DNA from: Cytidiella melzeri
Lineage: Eukaryota > Basidiomycota > Agaricomycetes > Polyporales > Irpicaceae
Reading direction: 5' to 3'
NCBI GenBank assembly: GCA_022592445.1
Contig: JABYQR010000014.1
Coordinates: 1 to 64,000 of the forward strand
DNA length: 64,000 bases
Each line of letters opens with the position of its first letter. The first letter of the stretch is position 1. The notes under the pieces were generated by a model, which saw only the letters and a program-made list of their open reading frames with translations, did no database searches and was not told the DNA's origin. Position numbers and translations under genes: made by a program. Shown in pieces: positions 8,956 through 17,589 of this stretch.

Positions 8956-9019
8956 CGTTTGCATGCCGGATTTGTTTGTCTTTTTGGAACTCCGCTTCCC
9001 AAATCCGGTATCGCAAACG
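8956..9019. repeat. Imperfect hairpin next to the inverted-repeat element
   Basis: The sequence CGTTTGCATGCCGGATTTG is followed about 25 bp later by the near reverse complement CAAATCCGGTATCGCAAACG, so the segment can fold into a stem of about 19 bp. Function unknown; it may be a subterminal structure of the adjacent element. Confidence 0.5.
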
Positions 9020-9412
9020 GCTGGTTCCGAGACTAGTGAGCCTGACTCTGTTCATCAGCGTTTCACGTAATATTCAGTTTGCTCTCCAGAACTCCAAACG
9101 TGTATCAAGACCTTGAGCAGTTCCGACAGAAGTCGATCAGGTTAAGATACGAACCTCAGGCAAAAAACCTCAACATGGGACCGCCTCACCAACAAATTCA
9201 CAACATAATCATCTGAGTTTACAAATGTGAAGTCCAATTTGCAATGTAAAGTTCAACCGATGAGACACGAGTTAGAAAACTTAGGACACACACAGAGAGT
9301 ACGTGTATACAGTAAAAGAAGCAAAAGGCAAACGAGGGCGATCAACATGTAAATACGACCAATGAATAATGACTGGATGTGGCCAGCATGAATACTGAGT
9401 AGGTGCCGATAC
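9020..9412. other. Gap without a recognised gene
   Basis: Sequence of mixed composition with no open frame, repeat or RNA gene that I can support. It ends in the GATAC target copy (9408-9412) of element 3. Confidence 0.5.
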
Positions 9413-9731
9413 TGTAAGGCGAGTTGGCGGCTCGTCTTCACTGGGGCGCGCGGTCGTTCAGAAAAGGAACGGGACCGCGCTGTATTGTCCAGATGCGCGA
9501 CAACGGGTTGGCGGCTCGTCTTCACTGGGGCGCGCGGTCGTTCAGAAAAGGAACGGGACCGCGCTGTATTGTCCAGATGCGCGACAACGGGGCGAGTACG
9601 GAGTACAAGAGAGTCGTAAGGTAGAGCGTAGAGAAGAGAGAGTCGTTCGACACACGTCTCGTCCATGACGGTGTCGAACTACGTTACGTAATCTACATAC
9701 AAATCGGGTAAACTGCGTGAGCAGGGTTACA
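9413..9731 (-). repeat. 3' LTR of element 3, with internal 84-bp duplication
   Basis: 319 bp against 235 bp for its partner. The whole difference is a perfect-looking tandem duplication of 84 bp (9423-9506 and 9507-9590). The outer bases TGTAA/TTACA are intact. Confidence 0.92.
9423..9590. repeat. Tandem duplication of 84 bp within the left LTR
   Basis: Two adjacent copies starting GTTGGCGGCTCG and ending GCGACAACGG. The right LTR has a single copy, so the duplication arose in this copy after or during reverse transcription. Confidence 0.9.
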
Positions 9732-9741
9732 CTCTCCCCAG
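9732..9741 (-). other. Polypurine tract of element 3
   Basis: The minus strand reads CTGGGGAGAG directly before the left LTR, the expected site of the plus-strand primer, confirming minus-strand polarity. Confidence 0.55.
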
Positions 9742-9980
9742 TTTCAAAACATTTGCTGTGGTCAAGCGAAAACAATTAACAAAGTTTAAAAAAACACTCG
9801 AGGAGTTGCACGAAAAGAGTCCCAGAAGGGCATACACGCGAGCCGAGGCCACGGGGGTAAATGACAGACAGTAAGCCAAACGAGCGTCGCGACGAGTGTG
9901 GGCCAGAAAGAAAAGAAGGAAGGGAAGGAAAACATTGATAGCGAAGGCAATAGCGAGAGCGGAGAGGTTTAAGAGTGCAG

Positions 9981-10958
9981 CTAGTCGTCAGAGAGGTCTT
10001 CATCATCGTAAAGTTGACCAAGCCAGGTCATCTTCGGAGGGCTGCCATTGACCCATGACGCAGGAGCTTCGCGGACGGTCACAACAATCGGGTCGTTCAG
10101 GTCGTCATCAGTCAAGATGCCAGAAAGAGGCGGCAGATCGTCTTCTACAAGGTGAAGTGCACCAACCATTCTCGGAGTCGGCGAGGTGACTTGGCGAGGC
10201 GGAATCCCGTTGGCTGGATCACCAGGACAGTTACGGGAGTTGTGAGCCACCCAACCTGGAGACCCAGGCGTGCGGCGGCAGTTGAAACAGCCACCAGCCT
10301 TCTGCAGCGCATCGCGGTCGTGGTCGGTCAGCGGAGCACGACCATTCGAGACAGGAATTGCAGCAGGAGGACCAGATGGGCGATAAGGAGTAGCCGAGTC
10401 GTTTTCCATGCTAACCCAAGTGGTCTGAAGGAGGTTGATGAGCGCATCGAGCCTCAAGGTTTCGTACTTGAGCGCAGGGTTGGCTAAGACACGGAGGCGA
10501 AGGCGGCGGTTAGCGAAGAAGAGGACATGGTTTTTCATGGTCGTGTCGGAGATTACACAATCCTTCCCGGCACCAGCGAGAGCATTGCGAGCAGCTTGAA
10601 GTTCAGCGACGAAGGCGCGGAAGTCACCGTTTCGCTGCGACAGGCTGTAGAAGCGGTCTAGAGCCTCGAGGCGCCAACCAGTCGGTACGAAGCGTTCGCG
10701 AACCCTGGCCGCAAAGAGATCCCAGGTGGCCAAAGCTTTGAGTTCGTCGCGATTTTCGTTCCACCAGGACGCAGCGGCGTCATCCGTCATTTTCAATCCA
10801 GCCAACGTGATTTGCGCCCGAACAGACAAGACACTAGTACAGGCTGGGTTGAGAAGGAGCGCCATCTCGAAGGTGTCTTGGCACTTGTTGAGCCAATTCG
10901 CGACAACACCATGAGACAAAGGTCCAGCCAGTATCGGGACGTCGATCCTAGTAGACAT
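9981..10958 (-). CDS. gag: Gag-like capsid protein of element 3
   Basis: The frame is open from 11258 to 9981 (425 codons from a GTG), but the first ATG in any frame after the LTR is at 10958-10956, giving 325 aa; I use that start. The protein has a capsid-like central region (NWLNKCQDTFEMALL, ASWWNENRDELKALATWDLF, FRAFVAELQAARNAL) as in Ty3/gypsy Gag. A zinc knuckle with a stretched spacer (CFNCRRTPGSPGWVAHNSRN then CP) and an acidic C-terminus follow. No protease or pol frame follows. The upstream open part is serine/proline-rich and could be a non-AUG extension. Likely role: particle formation and RNA packaging. Confidence 0.85.
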   Translation of the reverse strand: MSTRIDVPILAGPLSHGVVANWLNKCQDTFEMALLLNPACTSVLSVRAQITLAGLKMTDDAAASWWNENRDELKALATWDLFAARVRERFVPTGWRLEALDRFYSLSQRNGDFRAFVAELQAARNALAGAGKDCVISDTTMKNHVLFFANRRLRLRVLANPALKYETLRLDALINLLQTTWVSMENDSATPYRPSGPPAAIPVSNGRAPLTDHDRDALQKAGGCFNCRRTPGSPGWVAHNSRNCPGDPANGIPPRQVTSPTPRMVGALHLVEDDLPPLSGILTDDDLNDPIVVTVREAPASWVNGSPPKMTWLGQLYDDEDLSDD

Positions 10959-11317
10959 TTCAATTTGTCGCTGTGCTATGACGAGGGGCTGCGACCCGGA
11001 TGACGAGGGAGTCTCAGGAGAACGCGGTTGTCGAGTGTCAGAGAGTGGCGGAGAGGCAGAAGTGAAGTCGACCAAAGACTCTGGCAGGGGCGAGAGAGGG
11101 CTCGAGCGCGTGGTAGGAGGGTCGGTCGACAGATGTGGAGGGGTGCCTTTCGATGCTGAAAGACGAGATATCCGCGATGGCGCCGGATCTGCTGAGGTAG
11201 CACGACTTGTAGCTCGTGCAGACTCACGGGCCTTGGTTCGAGACGGTCGGTCGGCCACGATGGAATAGAGTGTTGAAGTAAGAGCGGGGATCAGAGCGGT
11301 GGACGTTCAAAAAAAAG

Positions 11318-11552
11318 TGTAAGGCGAGTTGGCGGCTCGTCTTCACTGGGGCGCGCGGTCGTTCAGAAAAGGAACGGGACCGCGCTGTATTGTCCAGATG
11401 CGCGACAACGGGGCGAGTACGGAGTACAAGAGAGTCGTAAGGTAGAGCGTAGAGAAGAGAGAGTCGTTCGACACACGTCTCGTCCATGACGGTGTCGAAC
11501 TACGTTACGTAATCTACATACAAATCGGGTAAACTGCGTGAGCAGGGTTACA
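11318..11552 (-). repeat. 5' LTR of element 3
   Basis: 235 bp, TGTAA...TTACA, with the target duplication GATAC just outside. It ends 38 bp from the stop codon of the neighbouring BRI3-like gene. It holds the element's presumed promoter, but no clear TATA box was seen. Confidence 0.92.
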
Positions 11553-11590
11553 GATACACGGCCAACGGCAGAAACTCCTTCGAGGCCCAC

Positions 11591-11893
11591 TTAAGGGCAT
11601 CGGTCACCGCAGCGGACGCATCGTCTCTTTTTATCTGTGCTAAAACGACACTGAGACTCCATTGAACCAACATCAGGTATGGACATACTCACCACAGGCA
11701 AATCAAGCCGCAAGGGAAGCAGAGAATGGCACAGAGGATACCGAACAGGCCATATTTTGTCTCGGGGTCGTGTTCTCCTCGAGCACAACGAGCCATGACT
11801 GCATTTAAACGAAACGGTCAGTTGGTAAAGCTGTAGAGTTGGACCTATGATCTTACGCTCTTCCTGGTACATCATTCCGACACTTTTTTCCAT
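11591..11893 (-). CDS. Small BRI3-like membrane protein, 63 aa, three exons
   Basis: Exons 11893-11857, 11798-11693 and 11639-11591; introns 11856-11799 (GTAAGA...TGCAG, branch CTGAC) and 11692-11640 (GTGAGT...TTTTAG). The second acceptor was chosen because it restores the frame and joins LICLC to TDKKRRCVRCGDRC. The protein has a short N-terminus, one hydrophobic segment (YGLFGILCAILCFPCGLICL, about residues 28-47) and a C-terminal paired-cysteine motif CVRCG. This layout resembles small brain protein I3 (BRI3)-like proteins of endomembranes, whose biochemical role is poorly known. The assignment rests on motif resemblance only. Element 3 ends 38 bp past the stop, so its 3' untranslated region has probably been replaced by LTR sequence. 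Confidence 0.6.
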   Translation of the reverse strand: MEKSVGMMYQEERKIIGPTLQLYQLTVSFKCSHGSLCSRRTRPRDKIWPVRYPLCHSLLPLRLDLPVVSMSIPDVGSMESQCRFSTDKKRRCVRCGDRCP

Positions 11894-12970
11894 TGTAGCG
11901 CGGTGTACTGCGAGGTGAGACGGGTGTTAAAGATGGAAGAGGGTGGGCTGGCGCGTGAACAGTAGGAGGAGGGTAGGGAATGTGTTCGATTTGGATCGAT
12001 ATTTGCGCTCAAGTTTCCGGCTCTTATATGCAGAGAGCCTTATGGATTAGGGGGATACCATGAGACAAGGCTGCAGTCGGGTGTATGCCACACAGCCTTT
12101 GCGTCGGGTAAGGATCGGTCCATGGTGAACTAGAATCCGCATGTGGGAGGCTGCAATCATGTTTTGCTGAGACAATTCGATACAAGGCAGCGAGCCTGTC
12201 TGGGGCGCAAAAATTGTAACACTTACAATGCAGTTCTGAACGTTCGTCGATGGTCCTGTATACTGTGCAAGGACGGGCCCTCATGCCAGCTCGCCAACGG
12301 ATATGTGTGAGGCGATACTCGCATAACGACCCTGCCCACAGCGGTGCCTGTTCTCAGTGCATCTTGTCATTCATGGGTCGCCTCTCTATGACAGCCTGGA
12401 AAGCAGTGATCATGAGGAATGCGAGGAATTGAGTAGCGACGATTGAGTATTCTGGCTCCTCGGCGGATGTGATCAGATGCCGTTGGTTTTCTGGCCCCTG
12501 AGAATGGCGGTTGCATAGGGAGTTGTCCAACTTGTACGTCTCACGCCTCGGAGCCAAAGAGTAGACGACCTGCACCATGCATGAGCGACCGCCAAATGAC
12601 TGCCCGTTTGTTTCAGGGTATGCGGTGGCAACATGCCGCAATGTTCAAGATTGTAGCAAACTTGAACCAGCACCAACTTAGGCTTTCTGAACCCATGAAA
12701 ACGTTACTATGTACGCACCACGCCATTCATGTTATCTTGGTCAATCACGGTCGAGAATACCACCAGAAGAGGTTGATTGACGATGCGGAATGCTCAACAA
12801 TATTCAAAGCTCGCCTCCTGCGTGGCTGTAGGTTTGCAGTCGTGAGCAGTGAGCGCTAGTGAGCATTGAGTGGAACAACGGGTTTTGATGGCCCGATTGA
12901 TCCGTCAGTGTCGTCAAATCACCAACCTCCTTTGAACTTTGAAGCTTCGGTTTTCTCAACTCAAACGTAC
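11894..12970. other. Intergenic region between divergent genes
   Basis: About 1.1 kb between the BRI3-like gene and BCD1. Small open frames occur on both strands but none has convincing splice structure or similarity. The segment must hold the two promoters; part of it may be the 5' end of BCD1, since the BCD1 frame is open upstream of its first ATG. Confidence 0.5.
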
Positions 12971-14600
12971 ATGGCAGAGTCCATTGCGGGTCCTTCGTTC
13001 TCCTACACAGCGACATCCCAAACAAATGCTACGCTAGGCGGAACTAGTACCACATCCTCTCGAACCTCTTTATGTGCCATTTGCACCTCCGCAGCGGCAA
13101 TCTACACCTGCCCGCGGTGCAACATACGCACATGCTCCTTACCCTGCACTGCAACACACAAGAATGTCGGCGAAGGATGTTCTGGGATTCGAAACAAGGC
13201 CGCGTACATTCCGATGAACCAATATGGGTACATGGCATTAATGGACGACTACGTCTTTCTTGAGGAGGTAGGAAGGAGTGTGGGCGAATGGGGAAAGGAG
13301 ATAGTGGCTGGTGGTTATCAGGCAAGCAGCGGTGGTGTGGCTCACGGCGATTCACGTGGTCGCGGAAGAGGGAGGGGAAGAGGGAGGGGTCGCGGACGCG
13401 GACGAGGACGAGGAGGTCAAACGATGCAGGCCAACGGTACAAGATCGAAAAGAGATGTACTCAAGTTGGAACTTGATTTTATGGACATTGAGATGGATCA
13501 ACTTCCTGTTGGAATGGAAAGACGAATTCTGAACCAGTCTACGTGGGATTCAAAGTGCGTGCGCGAGTATTGACACAGAAGCCTTTCTAACGCACCGCCC
13601 CCCAAACAGTGCTCGCACTGCTCTGCTTACCGTCGAATTTGTTTTCCATCCGGCGCGCTTTCTCTCTCCAACTGCAGCAGCTATCCCACAGCCCATACGC
13701 ATGCTAACACATCGGAATCGTCTCGACCGGTCTCTCATGGACAACCTTGCGGTTCGTCTAGGCGAGCGGTCCAACGCCAAAAAGAAAGAGAAGCCTCTCC
13801 CAGAATGGCTCGTGGACCTGGTACAACCGCAATCTGATGATCCAGACGCGTTTGTCAAGCCCATATGTGTTATGCAGACAAGACTAGACCCCCTTGCGTC
13901 CGTTTCGCCCACGCACTTCAATGGTCTTGCGGGCTTGAGACCAGGTCACGTCACGCGCCAGGCATATTACAAGCTTGATTACGGTGCTCTCCTAGTCGAG
14001 GCATTGAGGCATAAGAATTTTGTGGAGTATCCAACGATTGAAGTTTGGGAAGACGGTTGTTTTGAGGGTATTGTTGTGGATGACAGGGGGGCTCTGGTTC
14101 ACCGTGATAGCAATTTGGAGGACGAACTGGACGGGATACGAATGCGGAAGAGACGAAAGATGGGCGTGAAGGAGAGCAAGGAAGCACTTGGCGGTCTTCT
14201 AGGAGGATATGGAAGTGGGAGCGAAGGTAGCGGGGGAGAGGAAGGCAAAGAGGAACAAAGTGTGTTCCACCTGTTATCCGGATATGCTGGAAGCGGCGAT
14301 GAAGGCGATGAATCCCTTGATGATCTAAAGGCTAGAGAAGCTTTCGAGAGCCAGTTTGACTTCGAGCTTGGAGATGAGGATGCAGAAGGTGAAACAGACG
14401 AGGAGGAGGAGGAGGAGGAGGAGGAGGAGGAGGAGCAAGATGCTGCAAGAAACGATCCGGAGGCCTTGGCGAAGTTGCTCGAGGAGCTGAGACGGGCGGG
14501 TGCATTGAGAGATCCTCATGGAGACGGTCGGCTGGTTGCCTTCGGAGATGCAGACGAAGAAGTAGATTGGGGTGAGTCCGGTGACGAGGATGAGATGTGA
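12971..14600 (+). CDS. BCD1: Box C/D snoRNA protein 1 (HIT zinc finger)
   Basis: Exons 12971-13554 and 13610-14600 with a 55-nt intron (GTGCGT...AAACAG); about 524 aa. The N-terminal HIT zinc finger (CAICTSAAAIYTCPRCNIRT then CS, C, H, C) is followed by the BCD1 signature AAYIPMNQYGYMALMDDYVF and then LEEVGR. After this come a GR-repeat stretch, a conserved core (STWDSNARTALLTVEFVFHP, KPLPEWLVDL, FVEYPTIEVWEDG) and a long acidic tail with a poly-glutamate run encoded by GAG repeats (about 14400-14432). BCD1/ZNHIT6 assembles box C/D snoRNPs in the nucleus, with R2TP and Rvb1/2 as known partners. The start is the first in-frame ATG; an upstream exon cannot be excluded. Convergent with MED18 (65-bp spacer). 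Confidence 0.86.
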
Positions 14601-14665
14601 GAGGCATTTCAGCGGAGGCTACTGGTACACATCGCGTCCGAATAATCAACATCATCCTAGGGATG

Positions 14666-15500
14666 CTAAACATCTTGTCGCCTGAGATCCAGCAATCCTT
14701 TCATAAGCAGCTGGACTTCGAGCACCGCTTCTATGGAGCGGCTCAGAGGCGTTTCTTGGGTGTTCCGCACAGGTGTGGCCGTCTTGACTTCCACTTCCCA
14801 TAGCGTATCTGCATGAGCCGGTAAAGGCTTTTGCGTCTTGGGATCTACCTGTATGTTTGTCAGGTGTTGTCTATACGACAATTACGAGTTAAATGCTTGA
14901 CCTGTTCTTGCTGGAACATCTGAATGACCAGACCTCTTCTACGGAAGACATAACCTCGCTTGTAGATCTGTGACCTTCGGCTGTCAACTGTGGTTAGCTG
15001 TTTTGTCGATGGAACCTCCACATATTCTGGTGCGTACAAGTACCCAAGTGCGGACGCGAAGCTCAGAGCGTCTCCAACGACCTGACATGTAGCCCATGGA
15101 CGCACCGTGGCCTCAGGATGCGTACGCACTGGTTCGGGCTTCAAGTAGGAGAAGAGGATCCTGCTACAATATGAGAATATGTTTGAGTGAGCGATGAAGA
15201 AAGGTGCGCATACCATTTATCATCAGGGTCAAGCAGTTCTTTCTTGGCTCGCAGGAGAACCGGATCGCTGCCTGTCTCACGTTGTTGCTGAGCATCGTAC
15301 GGTTCAAATACAATCTCGCGAGTCTGCATTCGCTTCGCAGACTCGCTATTCAAGGTGATACGGTTCAATATAGCTGTAACGCGGTGAGTATCAGTGCCTT
15401 GTCTTAGTGCTATGCGTTGAAGCGAAGGATATAACGTACCTGGTAGGTCTTTAGCAAAAAACTCGCCGAACAAAGCGACTTCATACGTGTTTGCGCTCAT
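14666..15500 (-). CDS. MED18: Mediator complex subunit 18
   Basis: Four exons: 15500-15440, 15373-15214, 15163-14902 and 14848-14666; total 666 nt, 221 aa. Introns are 66, 50 and 53 nt with GT-AG ends. The first intron could be read through in frame, but removing it gives the family-like FFAKDLPAILNRITLNSESA. Other conserved parts are REIVFEPYDAQQQ, RGYVFRRRGLVIQMFQQEQ, and the C-terminal HADTLWEVEVKTATPVRN and VLEVQLLMKGLLDLRRQDV. MED18 folds into a beta barrel and binds MED20 in the Mediator head, contacting RNA polymerase II. It lies tail to tail with BCD1. Confidence 0.87.
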
Positions 15501-15929
15501 TGAGCTCTGCTAAGGAGGAGGTGAATCGATTGCAAATGTAGGGATTATGCAACATAATACTGGATTGAATGTCACTCACTAATGACTTGATCATGAAGTA
15601 GCGGAACAAGGAGGTATGCGATCACAAAGGGCATTGATCAACTTCCCGCCTCTAGCACGAGGGGGGTCCCGACACCAGTTCGGGTGTGCGTCAGTTGCTA
15701 TCCTGCCAACCTCAGTTGCTCCCACAAAGCCGTGTCAAGAGCACCCAAGCAGTTGTGATCAGAAATGGCATACTTATACATCTTCACTTACGAGGTTACA
15801 GAATGAGTTGAGCAGTGCTAAAAATACATGTTTGTACTAAACGCAAACACATTCTAGAGAAGAAAAATCGTACAACTAGAACATCACATGACAAGAAGCG
15901 TACTATACTTTGTAGTACGAGTACAATAC
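15501..15929. other. Spacer between MED18 and GPN1
   Basis: 429 bp upstream of MED18 and downstream of GPN1, both on the minus strand. No other feature was recognised. Confidence 0.5.
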
Positions 15930-17382
15930 TCAAGTAGGCCTTGGCCACTGGATTCCTTCATTTCCCCTCCTCTGCGCCCGAGTGATATCCATATATTGGC
16001 CTGGCCACCTGTCCTCCGCTTGAGGAAGAATTAGTCAGTCTAAGTAAGGCGGAAACGTCATGTATATTTGGAACGGAAATACGTACAACGGTCGACGATG
16101 TTAACGTCTAGATCGTCGTCGTCACCGTCTTCGTCCTGCTGCGTCCATTGGTCCTTCGCAGCAGCTCGAGGGTTCTTCGCCCGGTCTACCTCTAGGTCCT
16201 TCATCAACCGCTGCAGTGAATCGTCCTTGGCAACTTCGCGTGCTTTCTGTGCGGCCTGGAGTTGTTCGTTGCGTGCACGTTTGGCGGCGGCGAGGGAGGG
16301 GAGAAAGTCGCTGCATATCACAAAGGTGAGATACGGGATGAAGTTGAAAGATTGAGCGGAGGCCACGCACCGTTCGTATTCTGTCCGTGACGCTTCGACT
16401 GCCTCAAAAAACTCTTTGACGCCATCGCCTGTCATGCTTGATACACCGACTGCCTACAGAATTGTCAGTCAAAACGTCCTCAACTTTCTCGCGGAAAACG
16501 AGTTCACCGTGAGATTCTTGTAAAACTCATCGAGCACGAGGCTCATGCTGTTCATGAGACTATTCATGTACGTTGGCTCGCCCTCGTTGTCCACAGTCCC
16601 GCTGCTATGAGAAGCGAGTGCAGCTTGGAAGGCTTCAAAGTCAGTCATCCACTCTACTGCAAAGTCATGAGGCGTGACGTCCGTTTTGTTGAAGACAAGT
16701 ATGAAAGGCAGCTTGGTTTTATACAGAATGCTGTACAGCGAAACATGAGTAAAATGTCAAAGAGAACGAGGAGGAGGAACTTGCCTGCAAGCGTAAAGCA
16801 TATTCGACATAAAGGTCGCAGGAGCAGTTGTACGTGGGGTGTCGATGATGTACGCAACGACCGTCGGTAATGTAGATGCAACCGCGTCTGTAATGATTGC
16901 CCCGGAAGCGGACCAGGTGAAAATCTCGATCTGACCGGGTGTGTCGAGGACGATATACCTACTGTAGTGAGTTTGTAAACTTGTGTGGAACGGTCAGCAC
17001 TTACTCAACGTCTTCAGCTCGTTTTTCTACTAGTTCCAAAACCTGATCGAATTTTGTCGTGAAGAGATTGAGGGCGGTTAGGATTCCTCCGTTTGGGCCC
17101 AAATTGTACCTGACGAATCAAGGTCACGAATATACTAATGGAAGAGAGGGACAAAGACACACACTGCTTCATAACTTGGTGGTAGTCGACCGTGTCTCGA
17201 ATGTCGATGTTGGGCTCGAAGGGGACATGTGTAACTGCCGGGTCGAGATTGAGGACGTATGGTGGGGATGGCGGGGACTGAGAGTGAAGGTAAGAGTTAA
17301 TGCGTTGGACGAACGTCGACTTTCCTGCTCCCGCCATGCCAATAGCGATAATCACAATTGGTTTTTTCTTGGTGGGCTCCAT
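15930..17382 (-). CDS. GPN1: GPN-loop GTPase 1
   Basis: Seven exons (17382-17165, 17109-17005, 16961-16785, 16730-16508, 16453-16371, 16310-16087, 16018-15930) give exactly 1119 nt, 372 aa. It has a P-loop (GMAGAGKST, about residues 15-23), the diagnostic GPN loop ([14 protein letters not shown]), [20 protein letters not shown] and an acidic tail [16 protein letters not shown] followed by a short basic end. GPN1 (Npa3 in yeast) works with GPN2/3 in assembly and nuclear import of RNA polymerase II. The third intron (16784-16731) uses a GC donor (AG|GCAAGT) instead of GT; reading frame and conserved ACSILYKTK support this. It shares a 207-bp divergent promoter region with VPS52. Confidence 0.92.
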
Positions 17383-17589
17383 TGACTGCGACGTAGGTGG
17401 ACTATGCCAGTCGTTTATGGCCTAGTTGTGCAAAAGCCTCTCGAAGGCGCTTCTCATACGCGGAACGGCGCATCAATTCGCCACGTGAAGGCGCACCTGG
17501 CGGGAGGATGTCTCAGCTGCCGTTGCTACTTCGGTCTTGTACATGTACTACCTCTTCATCGTGTTTGTTGAATACGCGCGATACTAAGC
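17383..17589. promoter_or_regulatory. Bidirectional promoter region GPN1/VPS52
   Basis: 207 bp between the start codons of two divergent genes, so both promoters must lie here. No specific element was identified. Confidence 0.5.

Larger units (their letters stand above)
9413..11552 (-). mobile_element. Gag-only LTR retrotransposon, element 3
   Basis: The LTRs are of form TGTAA...TTACA (9413-9731 and 11318-11552), flanked by the 5-bp duplication GATAC at 9408-9412 and 11553-11557. The internal part is only 1586 bp and encodes on the minus strand a Gag-like protein with a zinc knuckle, with no protease, reverse transcriptase or integrase. It is therefore a non-autonomous element that must borrow Pol from a relative. 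Apart from an 84-bp tandem duplication in the left LTR the two LTRs look the same, indicating a fairly recent insertion. A polypurine tract adjoins the left LTR. No primer-binding site was recognised next to the right LTR. Confidence 0.93.

Noticed and set aside
9423..9590. Tandem repeat considered as a CRISPR-like array or satellite
   Set aside because: Only two units of 84 bp with no spacers, inside an LTR; a simple duplication.
11290..11317. A GATCAGAGCGGTGG stretch beside the element 3 LTR as a tRNA primer site
   Set aside because: The resemblance to a methionine-tRNA primer site is on the strand opposite to the element's transcript.
14325..14673. Leucine- or proline-rich frames opposite the BCD1 tail
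   Set aside because: They are the antisense of the GAG-repeat-encoded poly-glutamate.
15374..15439. Reading the MED18 first intron as coding
   Set aside because: It is in frame, but has consensus GTACGT and TTACAG ends and its removal gives the sequence expected for the family.
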